Shown one piece after another: positions 10,443 through 18,992 of a stretch of 64,000 nucleotides of DNA. Numbering within the stretch: position 1 is the first letter of the stretch; each line of letters starts with the position of its first letter. The notes beneath the pieces were generated by a model. It saw only the letters and a program-made list of their open reading frames with translations, had not been told where the DNA came from and ran no database searches. A program made the translations under genes and the position numbers. Location of the stretch: positions 1 to 64,000 of the forward strand of contig JBMYZL010000004.1 of NCBI GenBank assembly GCA_049610385.1, written 5' to 3'. The stretch comes from JBMYZL01 sp049610385. Its GTDB lineage: Bacteria > Bacteroidota > Bacteroidia > Flavobacteriales_D > Sanyastnellaceae.

Positions 10443-10470
10443 GTTCAAAATGTTGTGATCAATATGGGCT

Positions 10471-10478
10471 CAAATATA
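10471..10478 (-). promoter_or_regulatory. Candidate -7 element for the SprB-repeat gene
   Basis: TATATTTG on the minus strand matches TAnnTTTG exactly and ends 28 bases before the ATG at 10442. No convincing -33 TTTG at normal spacing was seen. Confidence 0.5.
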
Positions 10479-10542
10479 GTGTACTGTCACACCGAGCTAT
10501 TGGATATTTTTCACCACTATTTTGTTGACAACAAACACAAAA

Positions 10543-10570
10543 GAAAGAGGCAACCTCTGCAGGTTGCCTC
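10543..10570 (-). terminator. Rho-independent terminator after the starch-binding-like gene
   Basis: A perfect 10-bp stem (10547-10556 with 10561-10570) with a 4-base loop is followed on the minus strand by a T-rich run (TTTCTTTTG). It lies just beyond the stop at 10599. Confidence 0.85.
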
Positions 10571-10598
10571 CTCGTGACTTTTGAATATCGACCTTGAA

Positions 10599-12392
10599 TC
10601 AGTTCTTCACTAGACGCAAAACCGAAGCTGATCCTGCCGCCTCCATTCGAAGCAGATAAATCCCTGAATCAAACGGTGACATGTCAATGATTTCAACGGC
10701 ATGAGAGGCTCCAGAAATGGACTGACTGAATACCACACGCCCTGTCATGTCAACCAGCTCCAAGTTGGCCACGGAAGAAATGGCCGACATCAGCACAGTC
10801 AACTGTCCATTCGCAGGGTTCGGATAAGCCATCAACTCGCCCGCAGACCATTCTTCAACCGCCACGATGCACGTCGTGCACTTGTTGTAGCATACCGCCT
10901 CCAATGTTTCAGCCAATCCTGAGCGCGTGTGCAGACGATTGTAGGCTCCGAATCCATTGGGCAAACCGCAACCGTCAATTTCAAAATTGGTGATCTCTTC
11001 ATCATTCTCATCCAATTGGATGCCAGACTCCTCAACATAATCTGTTCCATTCTCCCCGGAAGTCGGATTGCCATTGACAAACTTGTACAAAATGTCTGGG
11101 CTGCCTTCAACCAAGTAGGTGGTCTCATAGACGCCATCACCATCTGCATCTGTCATCTCCACGCCTCCGGCTTGCCATTGTGGAGTCGTGAAATTGCCGA
11201 TAACGAATACCCCATTTGGATTCACCTCTTCCTCGGACATGTCCACACGGAAAGTGATGTCCGCCGGATCCGGGTTTTCTACACAAGTGACCTCACAGGA
11301 ATTGTAACACACCAAATACTCGATGTCTGCATCGGCAATTTCCAAAAAGCGATTGTCATTTCCCGAAGCCGAACAATCACCTGTAATGGATTCATTATCA
11401 ATATTGTTGTCACCATTTCCACCCCAATCGTTGCCGTTGATGAATTTGAACTCAATCGACCCGGGCGCAATGCCCAGCGTGACTTCCCAAATGCCATCTC
11501 CATCATCATCAGACAAAGGATTGGCTCCGGGTGACCATCCTTGGAAATTCCCAGCAATGTGAACGCCATTCGCTGAAACCTCTGCTTGAGTCGTCATGTC
11601 GACTTTGAATGTCACTTGGGTCGGTGCCACACAGGACCCGCAAGCGCCGAAGCAATAAGCCTGCCCCGTGGTTTCGTCGGCAGCCAACACGATGTTGTCT
11701 GATGTCAAGGCCAAAACCCGATTCCCGAACCCATCTCCACAATCATCCGGCACATATTCATTTGGATTATCCCATGCATTGCCATTGATGAATTTGAATC
11801 CAATTGTGCCATCCATTCCCGTGGTGTCGAATGAAGCTATCAATTCCCAGATTCCGTCGCCATTCGCGTCGCTCATTGGCGAACCATCAACTACCCAAGA
11901 TTCCCCGACGGCTGTGCCTGATTGGAAATCCCCTGCTACATGAACCCCATTCGGTGAAATAGCGGCTTCCTGGGACATGTCAATTTGGAACCGTACAGTT
12001 GTCATCCCACAAGCGGCACAACTGGCAAAGCACACGTGAACCTCAGCCTCTGTCATGTCTTCAGTAATGTCCAAGAATCGGTTGTCATTTCCAGAAACCT
12101 CCACCTGACAAGCGCTCGGTACATCTTCCACAAAATCCCAAGCCGTGCCATTGATGAACTTGAACTCGTGATGCCCCGTATCCAACTCCAAAACAATTTC
12201 ATATACATTGTCCATGTCACCGTCTGTCATGACGGAAGTCCCAGGGGTCCAACCTTGAAAACTTCCAGCCAGGCTTACAGTGTCTGATACTGTTTCGACA
12301 TTTTGCATGTCGACTTTGAAAGTCACAGGAATCTGGGCCGTCGCGAAAGACGTGATTCCCAAAAGAACACAGAAAGTAAAAATCTGTCTCAT
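10599..12392 (-). CDS. Secreted protein with four CBM20/AMPK-GBD-like modules and a T9SS domain
   Basis: 597 residues from the ATG at 12390-12392, which begins a signal peptide (MRQIFTFCVLLGITSFATAQ). An upstream start at 12437 would overlap the TACTTTTG promoter element and is rejected. Four modules of ~105-130 residues follow, each beginning (V/I)(T/R)F.(V/I)DM and containing G.F..W or G(N/D)F and E.KF(I/V)NG, the pattern of starch/glycogen-binding E-set folds, with an added Cys-containing tail (CFASCAACG, CFGACGSC, CYNSCEVTC, CYNKCTTC). The end is a T9SS type A domain (AYPNPANGQLTVLM ... SGIYLLRMEAAG). No catalytic domain is visible. A glycan-binding surface protein is the inference; the ligand is unknown. 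Confidence 0.88.
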   Translation of the reverse strand: MRQIFTFCVLLGITSFATAQIPVTFKVDMQNVETVSDTVSLAGSFQGWTPGTSVMTDGDMDNVYEIVLELDTGHHEFKFINGTAWDFVEDVPSACQVEVSGNDNRFLDITEDMTEAEVHVCFASCAACGMTTVRFQIDMSQEAAISPNGVHVAGDFQSGTAVGESWVVDGSPMSDANGDGIWELIASFDTTGMDGTIGFKFINGNAWDNPNEYVPDDCGDGFGNRVLALTSDNIVLAADETTGQAYCFGACGSCVAPTQVTFKVDMTTQAEVSANGVHIAGNFQGWSPGANPLSDDDGDGIWEVTLGIAPGSIEFKFINGNDWGGNGDNNIDNESITGDCSASGNDNRFLEIADADIEYLVCYNSCEVTCVENPDPADITFRVDMSEEEVNPNGVFVIGNFTTPQWQAGGVEMTDADGDGVYETTYLVEGSPDILYKFVNGNPTSGENGTDYVEESGIQLDENDEEITNFEIDGCGLPNGFGAYNRLHTRSGLAETLEAVCYNKCTTCIVAVEEWSAGELMAYPNPANGQLTVLMSAISSVANLELVDMTGRVVFSQSISGASHAVEIIDMSPFDSGIYLLRMEAAGSASVLRLVKN

Positions 12393-12434
12393 GATCAATA
12401 AGGATTTGATGTTGGTGTATAATTTACACTTTCG

Positions 12435-12442
12435 CAAAAGTA
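12435..12442 (-). promoter_or_regulatory. Candidate -7 element for the four-module binding protein
   Basis: TACTTTTG on the minus strand matches TAnnTTTG exactly, 42 bases before the ATG at 12392. It helps decide the start because it excludes the in-frame codon at 12437. Confidence 0.5.
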
Positions 12443-12534
12443 GGAGTCCTCATGCGAAATTCACCAACTTCTCCGCCGAGTTTTCAACGAATGACATTCC
12501 GCACTGGTTCAAAAGTCGAGGGAATTCCACCGGT

Positions 12535-13002
12535 TCATTCGTCATAGGGCAAAGCAGGCCGTCCGATTCCGAGTTCTGTCATGGCTTCTGACCAAGCTAA
12601 CGGGATGGCACAAGATTTGGCCGTTTTGTGATTGTAGGCCACCAAAGTGGTTGTGGCTTGAGCCGCGAGCACAGGCTGGCCATCTCGGCGCGACACCCAA
12701 ACTTCATAGGCCATGTCCAAACTCTTTCCTCCGAGGCGCTGTGCCCAAGTGAAAATTTCTACTTTTTCCAAGTAACGAATCGGATTGCGATAAGAAATTT
12801 CGTGTCTTGCGACCACGACTCCAGCCGTGTTCCAATCCCATTGACTCCCGATCAGCCGAGAGAAGAAATGTACGCGGCTCTCTTCGAAGTATGTGAAAAA
12901 AGTGGCGTTGTTCACGATTCCCATGGCATCGATATCAGAGAAGCGAATTTCTGGACAGAAACGATGCAGCTCAAGAAGCGCGGGAGGATGGGTTGCATTC
13001 AT
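12535..13002 (-). CDS. Acyl-CoA thioesterase, YbgC/FadM type (4HBT hotdog fold)
   Basis: 155 residues. Members of this family hydrolyse acyl-CoA thioesters in the cytoplasm. The diagnostic stretch is IRFSDIDAMGIVNNATFFTY (residues ~19-38): the Asp of DIDAMG is the catalytic acid of the YbgC-like subgroup, followed by the conserved VNN. Further family features are YRNPIRYLEKVEIFTWAQRL and YEVWV. Length and layout are normal for the family. A TAGATTTG element ends 4 bases before the ATG. The gene is divergent from a small membrane protein gene. The substrate chain length cannot be read from sequence. Confidence 0.88.
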   Translation of the reverse strand: MNATHPPALLELHRFCPEIRFSDIDAMGIVNNATFFTYFEESRVHFFSRLIGSQWDWNTAGVVVARHEISYRNPIRYLEKVEIFTWAQRLGGKSLDMAYEVWVSRRDGQPVLAAQATTTLVAYNHKTAKSCAIPLAWSEAMTELGIGRPALPYDE

Positions 13003-13006
13003 GCGG

Positions 13007-13014
13007 CAAATCTA
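13007..13014 (-). promoter_or_regulatory. Candidate -7 element of the thioesterase gene
   Basis: TAGATTTG on the minus strand is an exact TAnnTTTG match ending 4 bases before the start codon, predicting a leaderless or nearly leaderless message. Confidence 0.55.
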
Positions 13015-13053
13015 AACCAGACCTATGAGCATAGACATGTTGAGGAACCTCAC

Positions 13054-13061
13054 GACCTTTG
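13054..13061 (+). promoter_or_regulatory. Candidate -7 element of the small membrane protein gene
   Basis: GACCTTTG is one mismatch from TAnnTTTG and ends 4 bases before the ATG at 13066, the same spacing as at the divergent thioesterase gene. It favours the start at 13066 over 13084. Confidence 0.4.
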
Positions 13062-13065
13062 TGTC

Positions 13066-13401
13066 ATGATTGATTTTTTACCGATGAGCCCAAAAAGAAA
13101 GGTTTTCACTGCACTTCAATCCACAGGCATGCTGATTTGCGTGTTGCTCTGGTGGCCGAATCCTTCAGATATCGCCTGGTTCACGGGCATCATTGCCATG
13201 GGAGTCGCCCTCGCAGCCAATGCAGCAGAATTGAAAAATGACACGGCCGGTGAGTGGGTTGGCCTTTTGGTCATCGTTTCTCACCTCATGTCTATAGCCG
13301 TTTCAGGTGCAGCTTTTGGCCTCGAAGGCACCTCCTCCCCCTTCGCCGTTCTGCCCGGATTGCTTGGGTTGTTGCTTTGGTGGCGCCGCCCGAGCCGATA
13401 A
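13066..13401 (+). CDS. Small multi-pass membrane protein of unknown function
   Basis: 111 residues from the ATG at 13066, or 105 from 13084. Three to four hydrophobic segments are visible (FTALQSTGMLICVLLWW; WFTGIIAMGVALAANAAEL; WVGLLVIVSHLMSIAVSGAAFGL; FAVLPGLLGLLLWW), with a basic tail WRRPSR. I recognise no family. It sits alone between the divergent thioesterase and HU, so context says little. The frame is open further upstream, but that part lies antisense to the thioesterase and is not credible as coding. Confidence 0.6.
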   Translation: MIDFLPMSPKRKVFTALQSTGMLICVLLWWPNPSDIAWFTGIIAMGVALAANAAELKNDTAGEWVGLLVIVSHLMSIAVSGAAFGLEGTSSPFAVLPGLLGLLLWWRRPSR

Positions 13402-13492
13402 ATCGGCCATAATTTGCGCGTTCTGGTTGCCATTATCAACAAATTAGCCACGTTTTTCCACATTTCCACTCAAATTCCGCGCCGCTTCAAGG

Positions 13493-13520
13493 TTTGCAAG
13501 AATTTCCGCCTATATATTTG
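13493..13520 (+). promoter_or_regulatory. Bacteroidota-type promoter of the HU gene
   Basis: TTTG at 13493-13496 and TATATTTG at 13513-13520 form a -33/-7 pair with a 16-base spacer. The -7 box matches TAnnTTTG exactly. The start codon is 33 bases further on, so this gene has a normal leader. Confidence 0.65.
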
Positions 13521-13553
13521 GCCTCATTCGTTTCTAATCACAAACAACAAACC

Positions 13554-13823
13554 ATGAACAAAGCGGAATTGGTAGATGCAATGGCAGAAGGCGCAGGCAT
13601 CTCAAAAGCAGACGCGAAGCGCGCATTGGATGCATTCGTCAACGCAACAGCAGGAGCTCTCAGCAGCGGAGACCGGGTTTCACTCGTGGGCTTCGGCTCT
13701 TTCTCAGTTTCTGAGCGCGCAGCTCGCAAGGGACGCAACCCTCGTACGGGCGCAGAAATCACAATTGCAGCGAAGAAAGTCATCAAGTTCAAAGCAGGTG
13801 CTGACTTGAACGCGAAGATGTGA
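13554..13823 (+). CDS. hup: HU family DNA-binding protein
   Basis: 89 residues from the ATG at 13554; the frame is open 20 codons upstream, but the promoter at 13493-13520 and the family N-terminus (MNKAELVDAMAEGAGISKAD) fix this start. HU is an abundant nucleoid protein that binds and bends DNA as a dimer. The beta-arm signature GRNPRTGAEITI is present at residues ~62-73 and the length is typical. It is a single gene with its own promoter and a strong terminator. Confidence 0.95.
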   Translation: MNKAELVDAMAEGAGISKADAKRALDAFVNATAGALSSGDRVSLVGFGSFSVSERAARKGRNPRTGAEITIAAKKVIKFKAGADLNAKM

Positions 13824-13846
13824 TTCGCTTTCTGTTAGAATGATTG

Positions 13847-13876
13847 AAAGCTCCCCGATCGGGGAGCTTTTTTTGT
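13847..13876 (+). terminator. Rho-independent terminator after HU
   Basis: A perfect 24-base palindrome (13847-13870, centre CGATCG) is followed by a run of T on the plus strand. It lies 23 bases past the HU stop and just before trmH. Confidence 0.92.
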
Positions 13877-13889
13877 TTCTGAATGGTCC

Positions 13890-14567
13890 ATGAAATCCAA
13901 CTATGACATCCTTTCGCCTTTTCTCTCAGAAGAGCGCAGAAATCGATTTGAATCGGTGTTGAAGCATCGCACACGACATCTATCGGTGGTCTTGGAAAAT
14001 GTGTACCAATCCCGAAATGCGAGCGCAGTCATGAGGTCATGTGACGGATTTGGGATTCAAGATGTTCACTTGATTGAAGACATCAATCCATGGGTCTTCA
14101 ACCGAGGCGTTTCCAAAGGCACGCCCACATGGCTCACCTTGCATCGTTACCGGGGAGCCCAAGATCCCACGACAGCCTGTTTGAAACGTCTCCGCGAAAA
14201 AGGATACCGCATTGTGGTGACCTCACCACATGTAGATGGATATGAAATTCAAGATTTGCCCGTGAATCAGCCTGTCGCCTTGGTGATGGGAACCGAATGG
14301 AAAGGTGCATCTGAGCGCATGCTCAATGCAGCCGACGACCACGTGCGCATTCCCATGCGTGGGTTTGCTGAATCCCTGAACATTTCAGTTGCAGCTGCCG
14401 TTGGGCTTCACAATTTGACAAATCGCATCCGAAGCGAATTGACACCAGAGATCTGGGGTCTTGACAAACATGAGAAAGCGGAACTGCGTGACGAGTGGGC
14501 TGCGAAAAGTGTCCGTGGAGCCGACGCCATTTTGCGAAGACATGGCGTCGAAGACCTCAAAAATTGA
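13890..14567 (+). CDS. trmH: tRNA (guanosine-2'-O)-methyltransferase, TrmH/SpoU family
   Basis: 225 residues. TrmH methylates the 2'-OH of G18 in the tRNA D-loop using SAM, with a trefoil-knot SPOUT fold. The three SPOUT motifs are visible: motif 1 around 41-54 (SRNASAVMRSCDGF, with the catalytic-type Arg), motif 2 at 128-139 (PVALVMGTEWKG) and motif 3 at 154-169 (IPMRGFAESLNISVAA). The basic C-terminal extension is as in TrmH. The MATE gene starts 9 bases after the stop and fmt follows, so the three are probably co-transcribed. Confidence 0.92.
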   Translation: MKSNYDILSPFLSEERRNRFESVLKHRTRHLSVVLENVYQSRNASAVMRSCDGFGIQDVHLIEDINPWVFNRGVSKGTPTWLTLHRYRGAQDPTTACLKRLREKGYRIVVTSPHVDGYEIQDLPVNQPVALVMGTEWKGASERMLNAADDHVRIPMRGFAESLNISVAAAVGLHNLTNRIRSELTPEIWGLDKHEKAELRDEWAAKSVRGADAILRRHGVEDLKN

Positions 14568-14576
14568 TGGATTTTT

Positions 14577-15950
14577 GTGCTTGTGAACCGTAATAACCTT
14601 GTGGACCTGCCAACGGATTTTGGCAGTTTGCTCCGCGTCGCTATCCCCATCTCCATGGGCACCATGGTCCAATTCATTGTCGTGCTGACAGATAATTTTT
14701 TTCTGTCCAGAGCAGGTCAAGCGGCGATCAATGGTGCCGGCAATGCAGGCTTGGTCTACCTCACCCTTGAAATGGTCGCCATTGGCTCCGCAGCAGCTTT
14801 TCAAATCCTCATTGCTCGTCGACTGGGAGAGGGTCGCCACGATGAAGTCAACAAGACCTTCCGTTCAGGCTTGTTTTTCCATGCATTTCTCGGAATGGTC
14901 ATTTTGCTGGTCACGGCTGGGTTGAACCAAGGGTTCTTAGGCTCATTGATTGCTGATGAACTCACACGCGCGATTTTTGAACCCTTCTTGTCCATTCGCA
15001 TGTGGGGTTTCTTGCCACTTACCCTCGTGCTCATGCTCAATGCCTATTTCACAGGTTCAGCCAAAACCTGGCCTATTTTGGTGACCACAGGGTGCATGGC
15101 CGGGCTGAATGTTGTCTTAGATGCAGCTTGGGTTGAGGGGTGGTTCGGAGCCACCGCCCGAGGTCCATTGGGTGCAGCTCAAGCCTCTTTGGTCTCAGAA
15201 TGGTTGGGATTGGGGATTGCATTGCTTCTGGCCTGGAGAATCGTACCTGAATTGCGGCATTCCCGACGCATCTGGAAAGCACCAGACTGGAAAAAGTGGT
15301 GGAAACTGGCTCGCCCATTGATGGGGCAATTGCTCTTGACCATTGCCACATGGACCACATTCTTTTTTTTAGTCGAAAAAGTCGGAAGCCTAGAACTCAA
15401 AGTATCTCACATCGCGCGGAACCTATTCATGCTCGCATTTGTCGTATCCCAGGGAATGAGTCAAACCACGCGCACTTATGTATCAGGTTTGCTAGGTGGT
15501 CAGCGTGATGCCGAACTACGAGGAACTTTGAAACGAATTGTAATTCTCAACGTATCTGGCATCTTGTTGTTGTGTCACGGCTTTGTCTTGTATCCAGAAT
15601 TTCTCGCAGGCATCTTTTTCGATTCTGAAGTTGGATTGGAGGCCATGCGCAAAACCCTGTATGTGATTTTCAGTGCAGTTTGCCTCTATGCATTCACAGG
15701 CATAGCATTGGCGACATTACAAGGCGCAGGTGCCACCGTTCAAGCTTTCCGCGTGGAATTGTTGGCCGTAGGTGTTTATCTGTTGGTTGGCATTGCCTTG
15801 ACCCTCGTCTGGCCTCAACCCGTCTGGATCATTTGGCGAGTAGAATGGGTGTATTTTTCCCTGATTGGATTGGGAAGCATCTGGTACCTGAAGCAAGGGA
15901 CATGGCGACACGTCTTGGCATCAAATTCGAGTGAAATCAACCAAATCTAG
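14577..15950 (+). CDS. MATE family efflux transporter
   Basis: 457 residues with about 12 hydrophobic segments, starting with GTG at 14577 (a second GTG at 14583 is also possible). MATE proteins export drugs or metabolites in exchange for Na+ or H+. The family opening is visible as RVAIPISMGTMVQFIVVLTDNFFLSR with the NGAGNAGLVY loop after it, and the internal half repeat begins near LARPLMGQLLLTIATWTTFF. It lies between trmH and fmt with gaps of 9 and 5 bases. The substrate cannot be inferred. Confidence 0.88.
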   Translation: MLVNRNNLVDLPTDFGSLLRVAIPISMGTMVQFIVVLTDNFFLSRAGQAAINGAGNAGLVYLTLEMVAIGSAAAFQILIARRLGEGRHDEVNKTFRSGLFFHAFLGMVILLVTAGLNQGFLGSLIADELTRAIFEPFLSIRMWGFLPLTLVLMLNAYFTGSAKTWPILVTTGCMAGLNVVLDAAWVEGWFGATARGPLGAAQASLVSEWLGLGIALLLAWRIVPELRHSRRIWKAPDWKKWWKLARPLMGQLLLTIATWTTFFFLVEKVGSLELKVSHIARNLFMLAFVVSQGMSQTTRTYVSGLLGGQRDAELRGTLKRIVILNVSGILLLCHGFVLYPEFLAGIFFDSEVGLEAMRKTLYVIFSAVCLYAFTGIALATLQGAGATVQAFRVELLAVGVYLLVGIALTLVWPQPVWIIWRVEWVYFSLIGLGSIWYLKQGTWRHVLASNSSEINQI

Positions 15951-15955
15951 AAATC

Positions 15956-16936
15956 ATGAGTGCCCCTTTGCGCATCGCCTTCCTCGGAACCCCTCCTTTC
16001 GCTGCGGTCTGTCTCTCAGCCATTTTGGAATCAAGGCATCAAGTCATTGGGGTGGTCACAGCTCCAGATCGACCCGCGGGAAGAGGACACAGAATGACAG
16101 CTTCCGCCGTCAAAGAATGCGCCTTGAAACATCAAATTCCTGTTTTGCAGCCCGAAAAACTACGCGACCCTGTTTTCATCAACCAATGGGATGAATGGCG
16201 CATTGACCTCGCCGTGGTTGTGGCTTTCCGGATGTTGCCTGAGGTGCTTTGGAATCGCCCGGCCTTGGGCACTGTGAATTTACATGCCTCCCTCCTGCCT
16301 CAACTCCGCGGAGCCGCGCCGATACAACGCGCAATCATGGCCGGATTTGAAAGGACAGGGGTCACGACTTTTCGGCTGCAACATGAAATCGATACTGGAG
16401 ACGTACTGGGGACCATTCCCGTATCAATCGGACCCAATGTGAATGCAGGAGAACTGCATGATTTGTTGCTTGAAGCTGGCAAGGAATTGCTGATTCAGAC
16501 CTTGGACGGATTGTCTTTAGGCACAATCAAACCTTTGCCTCAAGACCAGCTTTTAGGCCATGATGTGAAGTTGATCACTGCACCGAAATTGTTTAAGAAG
16601 GACATGAAAGTTGATTGGAATCGCACCTCCAAGGAGGTCCACAACCATGTGCGTGGATTGAATCCTTTTCCTGGAGCCTGGGCGACTTATTCATGGAGTC
16701 AAAACGAAACCCAATCTCTCAAAATTCAATCCGGAGCACCCGCCCAGTGGCCTGGTGATATCACAGCGGTCGCTGGCACCTGCCTGCAGGATGATTCGGG
16801 TCGCTTGGTTGTCCGTTGCCGAGTGGACGCTTTCCAATTGCACAAGATCACGCCTCCCGGTAAGAAATCGATGGACAGCGCTGAATGGATCCGGGGCCTT
16901 CCAAATGAGATCAAGAACTTGAAAATGACCTCGTGA
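15956..16936 (+). CDS. fmt: Methionyl-tRNA formyltransferase
   Basis: 326 residues. Fmt formylates initiator Met-tRNA using 10-formyl-THF. The N-terminal domain begins with RIAFLGTPPFAA and carries the signature NLHASLLPQLRGAAPIQ (N108, H110), followed by the catalytic-loop D146TGD. The C-terminal OB-fold domain contains RGLNPFPGAWATY. The length is normal. It is last in the trmH-MATE-fmt run and converges with mutB, 4 bases apart, with no terminator between. Confidence 0.96.
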   Translation: MSAPLRIAFLGTPPFAAVCLSAILESRHQVIGVVTAPDRPAGRGHRMTASAVKECALKHQIPVLQPEKLRDPVFINQWDEWRIDLAVVVAFRMLPEVLWNRPALGTVNLHASLLPQLRGAAPIQRAIMAGFERTGVTTFRLQHEIDTGDVLGTIPVSIGPNVNAGELHDLLLEAGKELLIQTLDGLSLGTIKPLPQDQLLGHDVKLITAPKLFKKDMKVDWNRTSKEVHNHVRGLNPFPGAWATYSWSQNETQSLKIQSGAPAQWPGDITAVAGTCLQDDSGRLVVRCRVDAFQLHKITPPGKKSMDSAEWIRGLPNEIKNLKMTS

Positions 16937-16940
16937 ATCG

Positions 16941-18992
16941 TCAAAGATGCGCTTCCAGAAGGAGATCCATGACATCACCAGCAGACGATGAAATGGGAGT
17001 CCCTGGGCCGAAAATGCCCACGACACCTGATTCGTACAAAGCACTGTGATCATTCGGCGGAATGACGCCCCCAACCACAACCAAGATATCCGGTCGACCC
17101 ATCTTGGCCAAGGCCTGTATCAAATCAGGAACGAGGGCCTTGTGGCCGGCTGCCAATGATGAAATGCCCACAACATGCACATCGTTTTCAATCGCTTGAC
17201 GTGCCACTTCGTCAGGAGTCGAAAACAAGGGACCCAAATCGACATCAAAACCTGCATCGGCAAAGGATGATGCCACGACTTTTGCACCCCTATCGTGTCC
17301 ATCTTGGCCCATCTTGGCAACCAAAATCCGAGGCTGACGCCCCACTTTTGACGCGAATTGCTCTGTTTTGGCAAGCAAATCTTGATAATCCCTTTCTCCA
17401 GACATCTCAGCAGCAAAAATACCACTGACTTTTTGACTTGCTGGTTGGTATCTCCCCCAGGCATTTTCCAAAGCCAAACTGATTTCACCCAAGGTTGCTC
17501 GCTCTTTCGCTGCAACAATGGTCAACGACAGCAAATTGGTCAATCCCTTTGGTTCTCGGGCAGCAACCTCCAAATCATGCAAGGCGGACTGAACTTGATG
17601 TTCATCGCGATTAGACTTCATCTCAGCCAATCTCCGAACTTGGTCTCTGCGGACCTCGTCTTGATTGATTTCCAGCAGTTCCAAATCTGCCTCTTCCTCC
17701 ACTGGGAACAAATTCACACCGATAATCCGATCCTCCCCCCTGTCGATTCTGGCCTGTTTGCGTGTAGCGGCTTCCTCAATTCGACGCTTCGGCAGGCCAG
17801 CCTCTATGGCCTTGGACATGCCTCCCAAATCTTCCACCTCTGCCATCAAAGCTCGCGCCGCTGTCATCATTTCAGCCGTCAAATGTTCAATCAAGTGAGA
17901 CCCGGCCCAGGGATCAACTGCCCGAGCCATTCCTGCCTCACTTTGCAGAAAAAGCTGTGTGTTTCTGGCCATGCGCGCAGACATTTCAGTGGGCAATGCA
18001 ATCGCCTCATCCAATGAATTGGTATGCAAACTTTGGGTTCCACCGAATGCTGCGGACATCGCCTCAATCGTGGTACGAGCCACATTGTTCCACGGATCCT
18101 GGGCGGTCAGCGACCAACCACTGGTTTGCGTGTGTGTTCGAAGGGCCAATGATTTTTTGGATTTGGCACCCAAAGAACTCATCAATTCAGCCCAGAGGAC
18201 ACGTGCTGCGCGCATTTTGGCAATTTCCTTGAAATGCTCCATGCCATTCGCCCAGAAAAAGCTCAGTCGAGGTGCAAATGAATCGATGTCCAGGCCCGCC
18301 GCCATACCCGTTTTGACATATTCCAAGCCATCACACAACGTGTATGCCAACTCCAATTCCGGGGTCGCACCCGCCTCTTGCATGTGATAACCACTGATGC
18401 TGATGCTGTTGAATCGCGGCATGTGTCGCGATGTGAATTCAAAAATCTCAGAAATAATCCGCATGCTTGGCACCGGGGGGTAGATGTATGTATTCCGCAC
18501 CATGAATTCCTTCAAGATGTCATTCTGAATGGTTCCACTGAGTTGGGACAGCTCTACTCCTTCTTCTTCTGCTGCAACTATGTAAAAGGCCAAAATGGGC
18601 AGCACTGCCCCATTCATGGTCATGCTCACAGACATCTTGTTCAATGGAATGCCAGAAAACAAGCGCTTCATGTCCTCCACAGAATCAATGGCCACCCCCG
18701 CCATGCCCACGTCCCCTTTGACTCGCGGGTGATCGCTATCATATCCCCGATGTGTGGCCAAATCAAAAGCCACACTGAGCCCTTTCTGACCCGCAGCCAA
18801 ATTTTTTCGGTAAAATGCATTCGATGCCTCGGCGGAACTGAAACCGGCATATTGTCGGATGGTCCAAGGACGGGTGACGTACATGGTGGCGTATGGGCCG
18901 CCCAAATAAGGTGGGGTCCCTGGGCCATAGCCCTCGTGCGGAAGGCATTCAGTTTCAACGAAATGAGAGGGAATGGTTGGCGTCGACTTCAT
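16941..18992 (-). CDS. mutB: Methylmalonyl-CoA mutase large (catalytic) subunit
   Basis: 683 residues. With MutA it interconverts methylmalonyl-CoA and succinyl-CoA through adenosylcobalamin radical chemistry, linking propionate to the TCA cycle. The mutase barrel shows RPWTIRQYAGFSSAEASN and GLSVAFDLATHRGYDSDHP. The C-terminal B12 domain has the base-off motif DGHDRG at 564-569 (the His ligates cobalt) and the later GGVIPP and GPGTP elements. It overlaps the end of mutA by 4 bases (ATGA), so the two are translationally coupled. No MeaB-type chaperone or epimerase is seen in the window. Confidence 0.96.
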   Translation of the reverse strand: MKSTPTIPSHFVETECLPHEGYGPGTPPYLGGPYATMYVTRPWTIRQYAGFSSAEASNAFYRKNLAAGQKGLSVAFDLATHRGYDSDHPRVKGDVGMAGVAIDSVEDMKRLFSGIPLNKMSVSMTMNGAVLPILAFYIVAAEEEGVELSQLSGTIQNDILKEFMVRNTYIYPPVPSMRIISEIFEFTSRHMPRFNSISISGYHMQEAGATPELELAYTLCDGLEYVKTGMAAGLDIDSFAPRLSFFWANGMEHFKEIAKMRAARVLWAELMSSLGAKSKKSLALRTHTQTSGWSLTAQDPWNNVARTTIEAMSAAFGGTQSLHTNSLDEAIALPTEMSARMARNTQLFLQSEAGMARAVDPWAGSHLIEHLTAEMMTAARALMAEVEDLGGMSKAIEAGLPKRRIEEAATRKQARIDRGEDRIIGVNLFPVEEEADLELLEINQDEVRRDQVRRLAEMKSNRDEHQVQSALHDLEVAAREPKGLTNLLSLTIVAAKERATLGEISLALENAWGRYQPASQKVSGIFAAEMSGERDYQDLLAKTEQFASKVGRQPRILVAKMGQDGHDRGAKVVASSFADAGFDVDLGPLFSTPDEVARQAIENDVHVVGISSLAAGHKALVPDLIQALAKMGRPDILVVVGGVIPPNDHSALYESGVVGIFGPGTPISSSAGDVMDLLLEAHL

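Noticed and set aside
12628..13065. N-terminal extension of the small membrane protein gene
   Set aside because: It is antisense to the thioesterase gene and its sequence has no signal or family pattern; the promoter-like box supports 13066.
14522..14550. An 8-bp perfect stem at the end of trmH as a terminator
   Set aside because: It lies inside the coding end, lacks a T run, and the next gene starts 9 bases after the stop.
17358..18017. A 219-residue plus-strand frame inside mutB
   Set aside because: It is antisense to the conserved catalytic region of the mutase and has no family features.
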